Shown here piece after piece: positions 1 through 7,372 of a stretch of 12,937 nt of DNA. Each line of letters opens with the position of its first letter. Position 1 is the first letter of the stretch. Where the stretch lies: positions 1 to 12,937 of the forward strand of contig DAOUZU010000015.1 in assembly GCA_030665535.1 (NCBI GenBank), given 5' to 3'. Source of the stretch: Dehalococcoidia bacterium. GTDB taxonomy: Bacteria; Chloroflexota; Dehalococcoidia; Dehalococcoidales; JAUXAE01. The notes below the pieces were generated by a model that did no database searches, was not told the origin of the DNA, and was given only the letters and a program-made list of their open reading frames with translations. The translations under genes and the position numbers were made by a program.

Positions 1-1
1 C

Positions 2-649
2 CTCTCCGTGGAGGGGAGGCTGCCGATGGCCAATATGCCCATCGAGGCCGGGGCCAAAGCCGGCATTTTCCAGGTAGACGGCAAGACCTTGAGCTACATA
101 ACGCCGCGGGCCAGGCGACATTTTACCGTCCATGAGCCGGACAGCGATGCCGTTTATGACAAAATAATTGAATATGATGTCTCTAACCTTGAGCCTCAGG
201 TGGCCCTGCCCCATTCGCCGGCCAATGTCGTGCCGGTAAGCCAGGTGGGCGAGGTGGAGATTGACCAGGCCGTTATCGGCAGTTGCACCAACGGGCGCAT
301 AAGCGACCTTCGGGAGGCCGCCCGTATGCTCAAGGGTAAGAAAGTGCACTCCCGGGTACGCTGTCTTGTCTTCCCCGGCTCACAGCAGGTCTACCTGGAC
401 GCCCTCACCGAGGGGCTGATAGAGATCTTTATTAAGGCCGGCGTGGCCGTTAGCACGCCCACCTGCGGCCCCTGCCTGGGCGGCCATATGGGTGTCCTGG
501 CCGCTGGGGAGAAGGCCGTAGCCACTACCAACCGCAACTTCGTCGGCCGCATGGGCAGCCCCCAGTCCGAGGTCTACCTGAGCGGGCCGGCCGTGGCCGC
601 CGCCAGTGCCGTGGCCGGTAAGATAGTCGGCCCGGAGGAGTTGGAATGA
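2..649 (+). CDS. leuC: 3-isopropylmalate/citramalate dehydratase large subunit, 3' part
   Basis: Catalytic [4Fe-4S] subunit of isopropylmalate isomerase, which with LeuD interconverts 2- and 3-isopropylmalate (and citramalate with 3-methylmalate in organisms using the citramalate route). The frame is open from the left edge, so about half of the usual roughly 420 residues lies outside. The GTG at position 8 is internal, because the reading 'LSVEGRLPMANMPIEAGAKAG' is mid-protein family sequence. Counting from that codon, the cluster ligands are Cys93 in GSCTNGR and Cys153 and Cys156 in TPTCGPCLGGHMG. The HacA/LeuC type with a separate small subunit follows from the adjacent leuD. The stop TGA (647-649) overlaps the leuD start, so the two subunits are translationally coupled. 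Family assignment is very secure. Substrate preference cannot be read from this fragment. Confidence 0.96.
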   Translation, partial: LSVEGRLPMANMPIEAGAKAGIFQVDGKTLSYITPRARRHFTVHEPDSDAVYDKIIEYDVSNLEPQVALPHSPANVVPVSQVGEVEIDQAVIGSCTNGRISDLREAARMLKGKKVHSRVRCLVFPGSQQVYLDALTEGLIEIFIKAGVAVSTPTCGPCLGGHMGVLAAGEKAVATTNRNFVGRMGSPQSEVYLSGPAVAAASAVAGKIVGPEELE

Positions 650-1161
650 TGCTCAAAGGTAAAGTTCATAAGTACGGCGCCGATGTGGATACGGACGCCA
701 TCATACCCGCCCGCTTTCTGAATGTCTCCGAGCCAGGCGAGCTGGCGCGGCACTGCATGGAGGACATTGACCTGGATTTCGTGAAGAAGGTCAAGCCGGG
801 GGACATCATCGTGGCCACCACCAATTTCGGCTGCGGCTCATCCAGGGAGCACGCTCCGTTGTCTATCAAGGCGTCCGGCATTTCGGCTATAATAGCGAAG
901 AGTTTCGCCCGCATCTTCTTTCGCAATGCCGTCAACATCGGCCTGCAGCTGCTGGAAAGCCCTGAGGCGGTGGAAAACATAGAGGATGGCGATTTCCTGG
1001 AAATTGACCTGGCCAGCGGTGTTATCAAGAACCTTACCAGGGGTGGGGTCTTCACCGCCGCCCCTTACCCAGAGTTTATGGGTCAGCTGATTTCAGCCGG
1101 CGGGCTGATTGAATACACCAGGAAGAGATTGAAAGGGAGGAAGGTTAAAGGTGCAGTTTAG
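646..1161 (+). CDS. leuD: 3-isopropylmalate/citramalate dehydratase small subunit
   Basis: Swivelling small subunit of the isomerase, which completes the LeuC active site and binds the substrate side chain. The 171-residue length fits the archaeal-type stand-alone LeuD. The N-terminal YGADVDTDAIIPARFL (residues 10-25) and GCGSSREHAP (62-71) are family hallmarks. The loop after DTDAIIPAR reads FLNV; this loop influences substrate choice in the family, but I cannot tell isopropylmalate from citramalate preference by eye. GGAGG at 634-638 serves tandem ATG codons at 646 and 649. The second gives better spacing (10 bases against 7) and the usual MLKGKVHKYG start, so the true protein may be 170 residues. 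The 3' end overlaps leuB by 11 bases. It is part of the leuCDB-cimA operon. Confidence 0.96.
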   Translation: MMLKGKVHKYGADVDTDAIIPARFLNVSEPGELARHCMEDIDLDFVKKVKPGDIIVATTNFGCGSSREHAPLSIKASGISAIIAKSFARIFFRNAVNIGLQLLESPEAVENIEDGDFLEIDLASGVIKNLTRGGVFTAAPYPEFMGQLISAGGLIEYTRKRLKGRKVKGAV

Positions 1162-2245
1162 TTTGGCTGTGTTGCCCGGCGATGGTGTCGGGCCAGAGGT
1201 TATTGATGAAGCAATAAAAGTTCTTAAGGCGGTTGGCGCCAGGTACGGCCACGATTTCAAGCTTGAGTACGGGCTGGTCGGCGGTATTGCCATTGATAAG
1301 GAGGGAACATCTCTCTCTACCCAGACGTTAAAGATGTGTAAGTCCAAGGATGCTATCCTCCTAGGTGCCGTCGGTGACCCCAAATACGACGACCCGCAGG
1401 CGCCGGTACACCCGGAGGATGGCCTGCTGGAGCTGCGTAAGGGGCTGGGTCTTTTCGCCAATCTGCGCCCGGTGAAGGTCTACCCGGCGTTGGAGAATAA
1501 CACCAACTTCAAGCCGGATGTAATCCGGGGGGTGGACTTTGTCTTCGTCCGTGAGTTGACCGGCGGCCTCTATTTCGGCAAGCCCAAGCGGCAGTGGCGT
1601 ACCAGCCGCGGTCGGCGGGCTACCGACTCCATGAACTACTCGGAGCAGGAGATAGAGCGCATTGTCAGGGTGGGCTTTGAGGTAGCCATGAGCCGCAAAA
1701 AAAAGCTCATCTCGGTGGATAAAGCCAACGTACTGCAGTCGTCCCGGCTGTGGCGGCAGGTGGCCATTGAGGTATCGGCGGACTACCCGGAAGTTGATCT
1801 GGAGCACATGCTGATAGACGCCTGCTCCATGCGCATAATCCAGAACCCCAGGTATCTTGATGTCCTGGTCACGGAGAATACCTTCGGTGACATCGTTACC
1901 GATGAAGCGTCTATGCTGGCCGGCTCCATGGGTATGCTGCCCTCGGCCAGTATCGCCGGCGTGCCGCAAAGCGGGGTCAAAATTCGCGGCATGTACGAGC
2001 CGATACACGGCAGCGCCCCGCGCCGCGCCAGGCAGGATATCGCCAACCCCATCGCCACTATAATGAGCATGGCTATGATGTTGCGCTACTCCTTTGCCTT
2101 GGAAAAGGCGGCAGCGGCGGTTGAGGCCGCCGTGGAGAGGGTGCTGGAAGAGGACTACCGCACCTATGATATTATGGGTGAGGGCAAAAAGAAGGTAGGG
2201 ACCAATAAGATGGGTGATATGATAACCGAGAGGCTGGGCGGTTAA
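1151..2245 (+). CDS. leuB: 3-isopropylmalate dehydrogenase with atypical cofactor loop
   Basis: Oxidative decarboxylation of 3-isopropylmalate (and probably 3-methylmalate in the citramalate route) in the cytoplasm. The 364-residue length is normal. Expected active-site residues are present: Arg96 (LRKGL), Arg106 (NLRP), Arg134 and Tyr141 (FVRELTGGLYFG), Lys191 (KANVL), Asp223 (LIDA), Asp247 and Asp251 (NTFGDIVTDEASMLAGSMG). The oddity is the nucleotide-specificity loop: residues 287-300 read GSAPRRARQDIANP where the usual form is GSAPDIAGx(2)IANP. Asp-Ile is replaced by Arg291-Arg292 and Gly by Arg294, with no length change. In Thermus LeuB the Asp here contacts the NAD ribose, and NADP-dependent isocitrate dehydrogenases carry Lys-Tyr there, so NADP use is a reasonable inference. 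Start GTG 1151 follows GGAGG at 1137-1141 and lies inside the end of leuD. Confidence 0.94.
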   Translation: MQFSLAVLPGDGVGPEVIDEAIKVLKAVGARYGHDFKLEYGLVGGIAIDKEGTSLSTQTLKMCKSKDAILLGAVGDPKYDDPQAPVHPEDGLLELRKGLGLFANLRPVKVYPALENNTNFKPDVIRGVDFVFVRELTGGLYFGKPKRQWRTSRGRRATDSMNYSEQEIERIVRVGFEVAMSRKKKLISVDKANVLQSSRLWRQVAIEVSADYPEVDLEHMLIDACSMRIIQNPRYLDVLVTENTFGDIVTDEASMLAGSMGMLPSASIAGVPQSGVKIRGMYEPIHGSAPRRARQDIANPIATIMSMAMMLRYSFALEKAAAAVEAAVERVLEEDYRTYDIMGEGKKKVGTNKMGDMITERLGG

Positions 2246-2246
2246 A

Positions 2247-3836
2247 GTGTCTACCGTCCAACTTTACGATACCACCCTGCGTGACGGGGCGCAGCGGGAA
2301 GGCATCTCCTTCTCCGTGGTGGACAAGCTGCATATCGCCGCCTGGCTGGACGAGCTTGGCGTTCGTTTCATTGAGGGAGGCTGGCCGGGGGCCAACCCCA
2401 AGGATGACAGGTTCTTCCGCAAGGCCTGTAAGCTGAAACTGAAGCAGGCGGCGCTGGTCGCCTTCGGTAGTACGCGGCGGCCTGGCGGTAAGACAGAGGA
2501 AGACGCCAATCTGCAAGCCCTGATTAACGCCGGCACAGGAGTAGTCACCATCGTCGGTAAAAGCTCAGAGCTACAGGTGAAGCAGGTGCTGGAGACCAGC
2601 CTTGAAGAAAACCTGGCCATGGTGGACGATTCCATACGGTTCCTGAAGGCCAGGGGGCTAACTGTCTTTTTTGACGCCGAGCATTTCTTTGATGGCTATG
2701 CAGACAACCGGGAGTACACACTGAAGGTGCTGCAAACGGCTGCCGTGGCCGGTGCCGATTGCCTGGTGCTCTGTGATACCAACGGCGGCCGCCTGCCGGC
2801 GGAGATAGCCACCGCTACCATTGCTGTAAAGGCTCTGACGGATACCCCCCTGGGTATCCACGCCCACGACGATGGCGGGCTGGGGGTGGCCAACACCCTG
2901 GCGGCAGTCAGTGCTGGGGCCAGCCAGGTGCAGGGCACCATCAATGGCTATGGCGAGCGCTGCGGCAATGCCAACCTCTGCTCTGTAATACCGGCGCTTA
3001 AGCTCAAGATGGGGATTGACTGCGTTAGCGATGAGCAACTGGCCAAGCTCGCCGAGGTAGCCCACTATGTCAGCGATGTGGCCAACCTGAAGCCGGACCC
3101 CTTCCAGCCCTATGCCGGTTCCAGCGCCTTCAGCCACAAGGGCGGTCTTCACGTGGCCGGCTTCACCAAATGGGCCGGCAGCTACCAGCACATAGACCCG
3201 TCACTGGTGGGCAATAGGCCCAGGACGGTCGTCTCCGAGCTTTCGGGCAGGGCCAATATTATAGAGCGGGCCAGAGAGATTGGCGTCAAGCTGCCCTTGC
3301 GGGGCGAAGAGGCCAGAAAGCTGCTTGAGCAGGTGAAGCTCCTGGAGAGCCACGGCTTCCAGTACGAGAATGCCGAGGCTTCCTTTGATCTGCTGGTGCA
3401 CCGCGCCCGGCCGGAGTACGTGCCGCCCTTTGAGCTGGTGGACTTTATGGTGGTGGTGGAGAAGAGGCGGCGCCGTCCTTCCGCGAAAAGCGCTGAGGAG
3501 ACTATGGCGGAAGCCATAGTCAAGGTAAAGGTGGGCAGCGAGGTGATGCATACCGCCGCCGAGGGCGACGGCCCGGTAAACGCCCTGGACAAGGCGCTGC
3601 GCAAGGCGCTGCTCCAGTTCTACCCAAGCCTGTCGGTGGTAAAGCTGGTGGACTACAAGGTGCGCATCCTTGAGGAGAGCGAAGGCACCGGCTCCCAGAT
3701 ACGGGTGCTTATAGAGTCCAGCGATGGTGATAGCGAGTGGCGCACCGTGGGCGGTTCCACCAATATAATTGAGGCTTCCTGGTTGGCTCTGGCCGACAGC
3801 CTGGAATACTGGCTTTTAAAGCAGCAATCAACCTAG
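2247..3836 (+). CDS. cimA: (R)-citramalate synthase
   Basis: Condenses pyruvate with acetyl-CoA to (R)-citramalate, the first step of threonine-independent isoleucine synthesis; LeuCD and LeuB encoded just upstream can carry the next two steps. A DRE-TIM metallolyase barrel covers roughly residues 1-290: LYDTTLRDGAQREG (6-19) with catalytic Arg12 and metal ligand Asp13, FIEGGWPGANPKD (41-53, typical of the CimA branch rather than LeuA), metal ligands His205 and His207 in GIHAHDDGG, and GTINGYGERCGNANL (230-244). A LeuA-type regulatory dimer domain occupies about residues 400-525, so feedback inhibition (isoleucine by analogy) is likely. Length 529 fits CimA. The GTG start lies one base after the leuB stop with no strong ribosome site, implying coupling. 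Its stop shares CTAG with the convergent gene. An isopropylmalate synthase is less likely, given the EGGWPG signature. Confidence 0.92.
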   Translation: MSTVQLYDTTLRDGAQREGISFSVVDKLHIAAWLDELGVRFIEGGWPGANPKDDRFFRKACKLKLKQAALVAFGSTRRPGGKTEEDANLQALINAGTGVVTIVGKSSELQVKQVLETSLEENLAMVDDSIRFLKARGLTVFFDAEHFFDGYADNREYTLKVLQTAAVAGADCLVLCDTNGGRLPAEIATATIAVKALTDTPLGIHAHDDGGLGVANTLAAVSAGASQVQGTINGYGERCGNANLCSVIPALKLKMGIDCVSDEQLAKLAEVAHYVSDVANLKPDPFQPYAGSSAFSHKGGLHVAGFTKWAGSYQHIDPSLVGNRPRTVVSELSGRANIIERAREIGVKLPLRGEEARKLLEQVKLLESHGFQYENAEASFDLLVHRARPEYVPPFELVDFMVVVEKRRRRPSAKSAEETMAEAIVKVKVGSEVMHTAAEGDGPVNALDKALRKALLQFYPSLSVVKLVDYKVRILEESEGTGSQIRVLIESSDGDSEWRTVGGSTNIIEASWLALADSLEYWLLKQQST

Positions 3837-4459
3837 AAACCAGTAGCTTTGCCCACCGGCATAATGTAGAGGGGTCTTATCTCTTTCTCCAGGCGCAGCA
3901 TCTCCCGCACCCGTTCGTCCTGAAAAGCGCCGATGGCCACCGTGGCCAAACCCAGAGCGGTCGCCTGAAGATATATATTCTGGCTGACGTGCCCGGCCTC
4001 CATATGAACATAGCGCACCCCCCGCGTGCCGTATTTGCCGATGGTGCGTTCGTAGAGGGCGCAGATGACAATATTCAACGGCACCTGGCGGATGAAATCC
4101 TGGCTGGTGGCTGCGTCGGCTAGGGCCTGTCTTATATCCCCGCTGTGGTAGCGGGTAAGCGAGTGCCCGGCTATGTTGTAGCGGTAGATGCCGGCCTCCA
4201 TTTTGCCGGCCCCGTCCTGGCCGCAGGCGACAACCAGCTCCAGCGGGTATGTGGCTCCGGCGCTGGCTGCCGTCCGGAACTGCTCGTGGCTATCGGTTAT
4301 TCCCTGGGCGGCCCACAACAGCTGTGATAGTTGATTAAGCGTAAGTGGCTGGCCCTGGAAGTCCCTCACCGAGCGACGGCGGCCAATAGCTTCCTCCAGG
4401 GATACAACGCCTTTCCTCTCCGGCTCAGGCAGATAAATCAGTGATTTGCTCGTCTCCAT
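3833..4459 (-). CDS. SagB-like nitroreductase family flavoprotein
   Basis: FMN-dependent oxidoreductase of the nitroreductase fold; the physiological substrate is unknown. The FMN phosphate motif RRRSVRDF is at residues 27-34, RTAASAGATYPLELVV at 62-77 resembles the SagB-type 'PSAGALYPLE' segment, GVRYVHMEAGHVSQNIYLQATALGL at 147-171 builds the dimer and flavin pocket, and PLYIMPVGK lies near the C-terminus. The 208 residues make a single minimal domain with no signal peptide or membrane segment. SagB proteins oxidise azolines in peptide natural products, but no cyclodehydratase or precursor peptide is nearby, so a housekeeping role is just as possible. It is the last gene of the archease-rtcB-cysM operon, starting two bases after the cysM stop with AGAGGA upstream. 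No terminator is visible before the convergent cimA. Confidence 0.85.
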   Translation of the reverse strand: METSKSLIYLPEPERKGVVSLEEAIGRRRSVRDFQGQPLTLNQLSQLLWAAQGITDSHEQFRTAASAGATYPLELVVACGQDGAGKMEAGIYRYNIAGHSLTRYHSGDIRQALADAATSQDFIRQVPLNIVICALYERTIGKYGTRGVRYVHMEAGHVSQNIYLQATALGLATVAIGAFQDERVREMLRLEKEIRPLYIMPVGKATGF

Positions 4460-4461
4460 GG

Positions 4462-5370
4462 CTACTTATCCTCTGTCCAGAAGCCCATACTCAGGTATTT
4501 CCAGCCGCCGTCGGGCAGCACGGCCACGATGTTGCCCTCATCCATCTGGCGGGCGATTTCCAGTGTCTGGTGGAAGACTGCCCCCGAAGACTGGCCGCCG
4601 AATATGCCCTCGCTATCCAGCAGCAGGCGGGCGGCAGCGTTAGCCTGCCGGCTGGTGACGGTGTACTGCTTGTCAATGATGCCCATGTCTATCACCGGTG
4701 GAATGAAAGTGGTGCTCAGGTTTCGGAGGCCCTGGATGGGGTCGTCGGCATTCGGCTCCACGGTTAGAATCTTGATACCGGGAAATCTCTCCCGTAGCCT
4801 CCGTCCGGCGCCGGTGAAGGTACCGCCGGTGCCTATGCTGGCCACGAAGATGTCAATCTGCTCGTAGGGGAAGTCGTCCAGTATCTCAGCGCCGGTCGTC
4901 ATATAATGGGCCTCCGGGTTACCCGGGTTGGTGAACTGGTCAAGCATATAGTACCTGGAGTCCCTGGCAAGCATCTCTCTGGCAGTACTTATGGCACCCT
5001 CCATGCCGTTCTTACCGTCGGTTAGGAATAGCTTGGCGCCGCAGATACTGAGCAGGCGGCGCCTCTCCAGGCTCATAGAGTCTGGCATGACGATGTGGGT
5101 TTCATAGCCCTTCTGGCGTCCCAGCCAGGCTATGGAGATGCCGGTGTTGCCGCTGGTGGCCTCTAAGATAATCTTGTCTCTGGTAAGCTGGCCGCTCTCC
5201 TCCGCCTTCTCCATCATGTACCTGGCTATCCTGTCCTTGACGCTGGCGCTACCGCCCGTGTTCTGCCCCTCCAGCTTAACCAGGATACGCACTTTCTTAT
5301 TGGGACTGGAACGGGGCAACTCCACCAGCGGTGTGTGGCCTATGGCATCAACGGCATTCTTAAAGTACAT
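4462..5370 (-). CDS. cysM: PLP-dependent cysteine synthase, CysM / O-phosphoserine sulfhydrylase type
   Basis: Makes L-cysteine by replacing the activated hydroxyl of a serine derivative with sulfur. Fold-type II PLP features: Lys45 in SASVKDR (Schiff base), the TSGNTG loop at 72-77, GTGGT at 180-184 for the PLP phosphate, and GGQSSGA at 258-264. The C-terminal LPDGGWKYLS and the segment GLRNL with Arg216 line up, from memory of the sequence, with Mycobacterium tuberculosis CysM, whose Arg220 in ALRNM recognises O-phosphoserine. This points to O-phosphoserine rather than O-acetylserine as acceptor substrate. The sulfur donor (sulfide or a CysO-like thiocarboxylate carrier) cannot be inferred, and no carrier gene is visible nearby. 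The length of 302 is normal. The start is two bases after the rtcB stop with GGGG upstream. Family secure, substrate inferred. Confidence 0.93.
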   Translation of the reverse strand: MYFKNAVDAIGHTPLVELPRSSPNKKVRILVKLEGQNTGGSASVKDRIARYMMEKAEESGQLTRDKIILEATSGNTGISIAWLGRQKGYETHIVMPDSMSLERRRLLSICGAKLFLTDGKNGMEGAISTAREMLARDSRYYMLDQFTNPGNPEAHYMTTGAEILDDFPYEQIDIFVASIGTGGTFTGAGRRLRERFPGIKILTVEPNADDPIQGLRNLSTTFIPPVIDMGIIDKQYTVTSRQANAAARLLLDSEGIFGGQSSGAVFHQTLEIARQMDEGNIVAVLPDGGWKYLSMGFWTEDK

Positions 5371-5372
5371 AT

Positions 5373-6632
5373 CTACCCCTTTATCACTCCGATTGGCCTG
5401 GATTTAAAAACGTTACAAGATATACCGGCCCGGTGGGTAACCTCAACGACATCGGCTACGTCTTTGTAGGCCGCTGACGCCTCCTCGGCTAGGCCGCTTA
5501 AGCTGCATGTTTTTACGGTGATTCCCTTTTCGGCCAGTTGCCGGGCGATATCTGCCCCTTTCAGGCTGCGCTTGGCGGCGCCGCGGCTCATCATCCGGCC
5601 GGCGCCATGGCAGGTGGAGCCGAAGGTCTGCTCCATAGCCGTCTCGGTGCCTACGGCCACGTACGAGTAGCGGCCCATATCTCCGGGGATGATAACCGGC
5701 TGGCCGATCTTCCGGTACATGGCCGGAACATCGGGGTGGCCCGGCGGGAAGGCCCGCGTGGCCCCCTTACGGTGGACGCAGAGGGTCTCTTTTCGCCCGC
5801 CGATGCGGTGTTCCTCTATCTTGGCGATATTATGGGCCACATCGTAGACCTGCCGCATGCCCATCTCCTGAGAGCTTTTGCCGAAAACCCGGCTGAAAGA
5901 CTCCCTCGTCCAGTGGGCGATGAACTGGCGGTTGGCCCAGGCGAAGTTGGCGGCGCAGGCCATAGCCGCCAGGTAGTTCCGCCCCTCGGCGGAATCTACG
6001 GGGGCGCAGGCCAACTGACGGTCGGGTAGGTTGATACCATACTTCTGGACCGCCTCCGCCAGCACCTTGAGGTAATCCGTGCAGACCTGGTGGCCGAAGC
6101 CGCGGGAGCCGGTGTGAATCAGGGCCAGCACCTGGCCCACCTCATACACGCCCATTGCTGCCGCCGCCTCCCGGTTGTATATTTCGTCTACTGCTTCCAC
6201 CTCCAGAAAGTGGTTGCCGGAGCCGAGAGTCCCCAGTTGGGGGATGCCGCGTTTCCGGGCGTGGGCGCTAACCATATCCGGGTCGGCCCCCTTGAGGCAG
6301 CCGGATTCCTCGGTGGCCTCTATGTCATCGGCCTGCCCGAAGCCCTTCTCCAGGGCCCACTGGCTGCCCCGGGTCATAACCTCTTTAAGCTCCTTCTGGC
6401 TGACTATTATCTTGCCGCTGGAGCCTAGACCGGAGGGGATGCTGGTATAAAGCTCGTCCAACAGCTTATCTATCTTCGGCCTTACCTCGGCCTCGGTGAG
6501 GTCTGTCCGTAGGAGGCGGGTACCGCAGTTAATATCAAAGCCGACACCACCCGGTGATACCACCCCGTCGCTTACCCTGGTGGCGGCCACACCGCCGATG
6601 GGGAAGCCGTAGCCCCAGTGGATATCGGGCAT
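5373..6632 (-). CDS. rtcB: RNA-splicing ligase RtcB, main portion downstream of an in-frame stop
   Basis: RtcB joins RNA 2',3'-cyclic phosphate or 3'-phosphate to 5'-OH ends using GTP and Mn2+, with a guanylated-histidine intermediate. This 419-residue frame holds the whole catalytic core: GGVGFDINCG (Asp and Cys metal ligands), LGTLGSGNHFLEVE, HTGSRGFGHQ, VYDVAHNIAKIEEH, HRKGATRAFPPGH and STCHGAGR (guanylation histidine), ending in the conserved RPIGVIKG. It begins at the internal Met of MPDIHWGYGFPIGG. The first 67 residues are encoded in the same phase immediately upstream, separated by a single TAA at 6639-6641. The whole frame (6842 to 5373) is 490 codons, the usual RtcB length. No ribosome site precedes ATG 6632. 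It is either a nonsense-mutated gene, a readthrough or reinitiation product, or a sequencing error. The retained catalytic residues argue against long-standing decay. Confidence 0.88.
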   Translation of the reverse strand: MPDIHWGYGFPIGGVAATRVSDGVVSPGGVGFDINCGTRLLRTDLTEAEVRPKIDKLLDELYTSIPSGLGSSGKIIVSQKELKEVMTRGSQWALEKGFGQADDIEATEESGCLKGADPDMVSAHARKRGIPQLGTLGSGNHFLEVEAVDEIYNREAAAAMGVYEVGQVLALIHTGSRGFGHQVCTDYLKVLAEAVQKYGINLPDRQLACAPVDSAEGRNYLAAMACAANFAWANRQFIAHWTRESFSRVFGKSSQEMGMRQVYDVAHNIAKIEEHRIGGRKETLCVHRKGATRAFPPGHPDVPAMYRKIGQPVIIPGDMGRYSYVAVGTETAMEQTFGSTCHGAGRMMSRGAAKRSLKGADIARQLAEKGITVKTCSLSGLAEEASAAYKDVADVVEVTHRAGISCNVFKSRPIGVIKG

Positions 6633-6638
6633 GGCCAG

Positions 6639-6842
6639 TTAGTAGCAGACGATAACGGGCAGAAAGGCCACGTTGGCAACCTGCTCCAGGGCGCGCTCTT
6701 CCTGGATAGCGGACAGCATCGCTTCGCTGGTATAGATAATGCCGGGCACCAGCATACCGGGCTTATAGCTCATCTCGATTTGCCAGCGGTAGTCGTCTAT
6801 CCTGGTGATTGTATCCGGCATTGACTTCTTCTTCTTATCCAT
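6639..6842 (-). CDS. rtcB: N-terminal fragment of RtcB, ended by in-frame TAA
   Basis: These 67 codons encode the normal RtcB N-terminus: ITRIDDYRWQIEMSYKPGM, then VPGIIYTSEAML and ALEQVANVAFLP, which corresponds to the family's 'LEQ..NVA.LPGI' stretch. The frame then reads VIVCY, stop, LAMPDIHWGYG, where relatives have GIVKYSLAMPDIHWGYG. The stop therefore sits exactly at the family's serine, and two neighbouring residues (Gly to Val, Lys to Cys) are also off-consensus. Its ATG overlaps the archease stop as TGATG, so translation is coupled to archease. It is not an independent small gene. It should be read with the downstream frame as one interrupted rtcB. Confidence 0.85.
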   Translation of the reverse strand: MDKKKKSMPDTITRIDDYRWQIEMSYKPGMLVPGIIYTSEAMLSAIQEERALEQVANVAFLPVIVCY

Positions 6843-7264
6843 CAGATATCAAATAAAACCTGCAGGCGCCAGCCGTATTCTTGCTCCACGGCCAGCATAT
6901 GGTAGGTGGCCGCCTTGACGCCTGTCTTAAGCTTGTGCCTGGCCCGGACAACCCTCTCCCCGTAGCCCCTGGCCACCAGGTGGTGCTGGCTGAGCCGGGT
7001 GATATCAAACCTCTTGAAGAGGATGTTTTCCGTGTCGAAGATATAGATCAACTCATTGAGCCAGGCTACCAGTAGGCTATCCCGGTCTGCGGCGGTAACC
7101 TCTATATCCCGCTCTAGAACTTCATTCACGGACTCGAGTTCGGCTATCAGGCTGAAGAGGCCCCTGGCGGCGTTGGCGAAGGCCTGCTTTAAGTCCTTAC
7201 CGTAGGCTATGATGCCGGTATCGGCGGTATGTTCCAGGGTTTCAAAGTCTTTGGGCACGGGCAA
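6842..7264 (-). CDS. Archease, activator of RtcB
   Basis: Small protein that promotes RtcB guanylation and turnover and can widen its nucleotide use; archease and rtcB are often adjacent, as here. Family features are ETLEHTADTGIIAYG (residues 8-22), AADRDSLLVAWLNELIY (58-74), KLKTGVKAATYHML (111-124) and the conserved acidic C-terminus VLFDI. The 140-residue length is typical. The TTG at 7264 gives the longest form. The GTG at 7258 is an equally plausible start, since family members begin just before FETLEHTAD. Neither has a clear ribosome site, and the TATAAT at 7275-7270 places transcription start almost at the codon, suggesting a leaderless message. It is first gene of the minus-strand operon and overlaps rtcB by one base. 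Confidence 0.93.
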   Translation of the reverse strand: MPVPKDFETLEHTADTGIIAYGKDLKQAFANAARGLFSLIAELESVNEVLERDIEVTAADRDSLLVAWLNELIYIFDTENILFKRFDITRLSQHHLVARGYGERVVRARHKLKTGVKAATYHMLAVEQEYGWRLQVLFDI

Positions 7265-7269
7265 GGAAG

Positions 7270-7299
7270 ATTATAGCACTAAGTGGCCCGGAGGTAAAA
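7270..7299 (-). promoter_or_regulatory. Promoter of the archease-rtcB-cysM-nitroreductase operon
   Basis: On the minus strand a perfect TATAAT (plus positions 7270-7275) follows a weak TTTACC-like -35 box about 17 bases upstream. The predicted transcription start is near 7263, so the archease message has essentially no leader. The promoter lies back to back with the one for the plus-strand gene at 7373. Confidence 0.6.
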
Positions 7300-7312
7300 A
7301 ACGGCCGGGGCT

Positions 7313-7340
7313 TTGTGCTTTCATGTCTATCTTGTATAAT
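7313..7340 (+). promoter_or_regulatory. Promoter for the plus-strand operon starting at 7373
   Basis: TATAAT at 7335-7340 with TTGTGC at 7313-7318 and a 16-base spacer. Predicted start is near 7347, giving a short leader that contains GGAGAAGG (7362-7369) just before ATG 7373. It is divergent from the archease promoter, with the two -10 boxes about 60 bases apart, so one regulator could act on both operons. Confidence 0.6.
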
Positions 7341-7372
7341 ACCCATAGGCCAGAAGAAGCCGGAGAAGGTTT

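Noticed and set aside
8..10. GTG as the true start of leuC
   Set aside because: The frame is open to the left edge, and the residues around it match the middle of LeuC.
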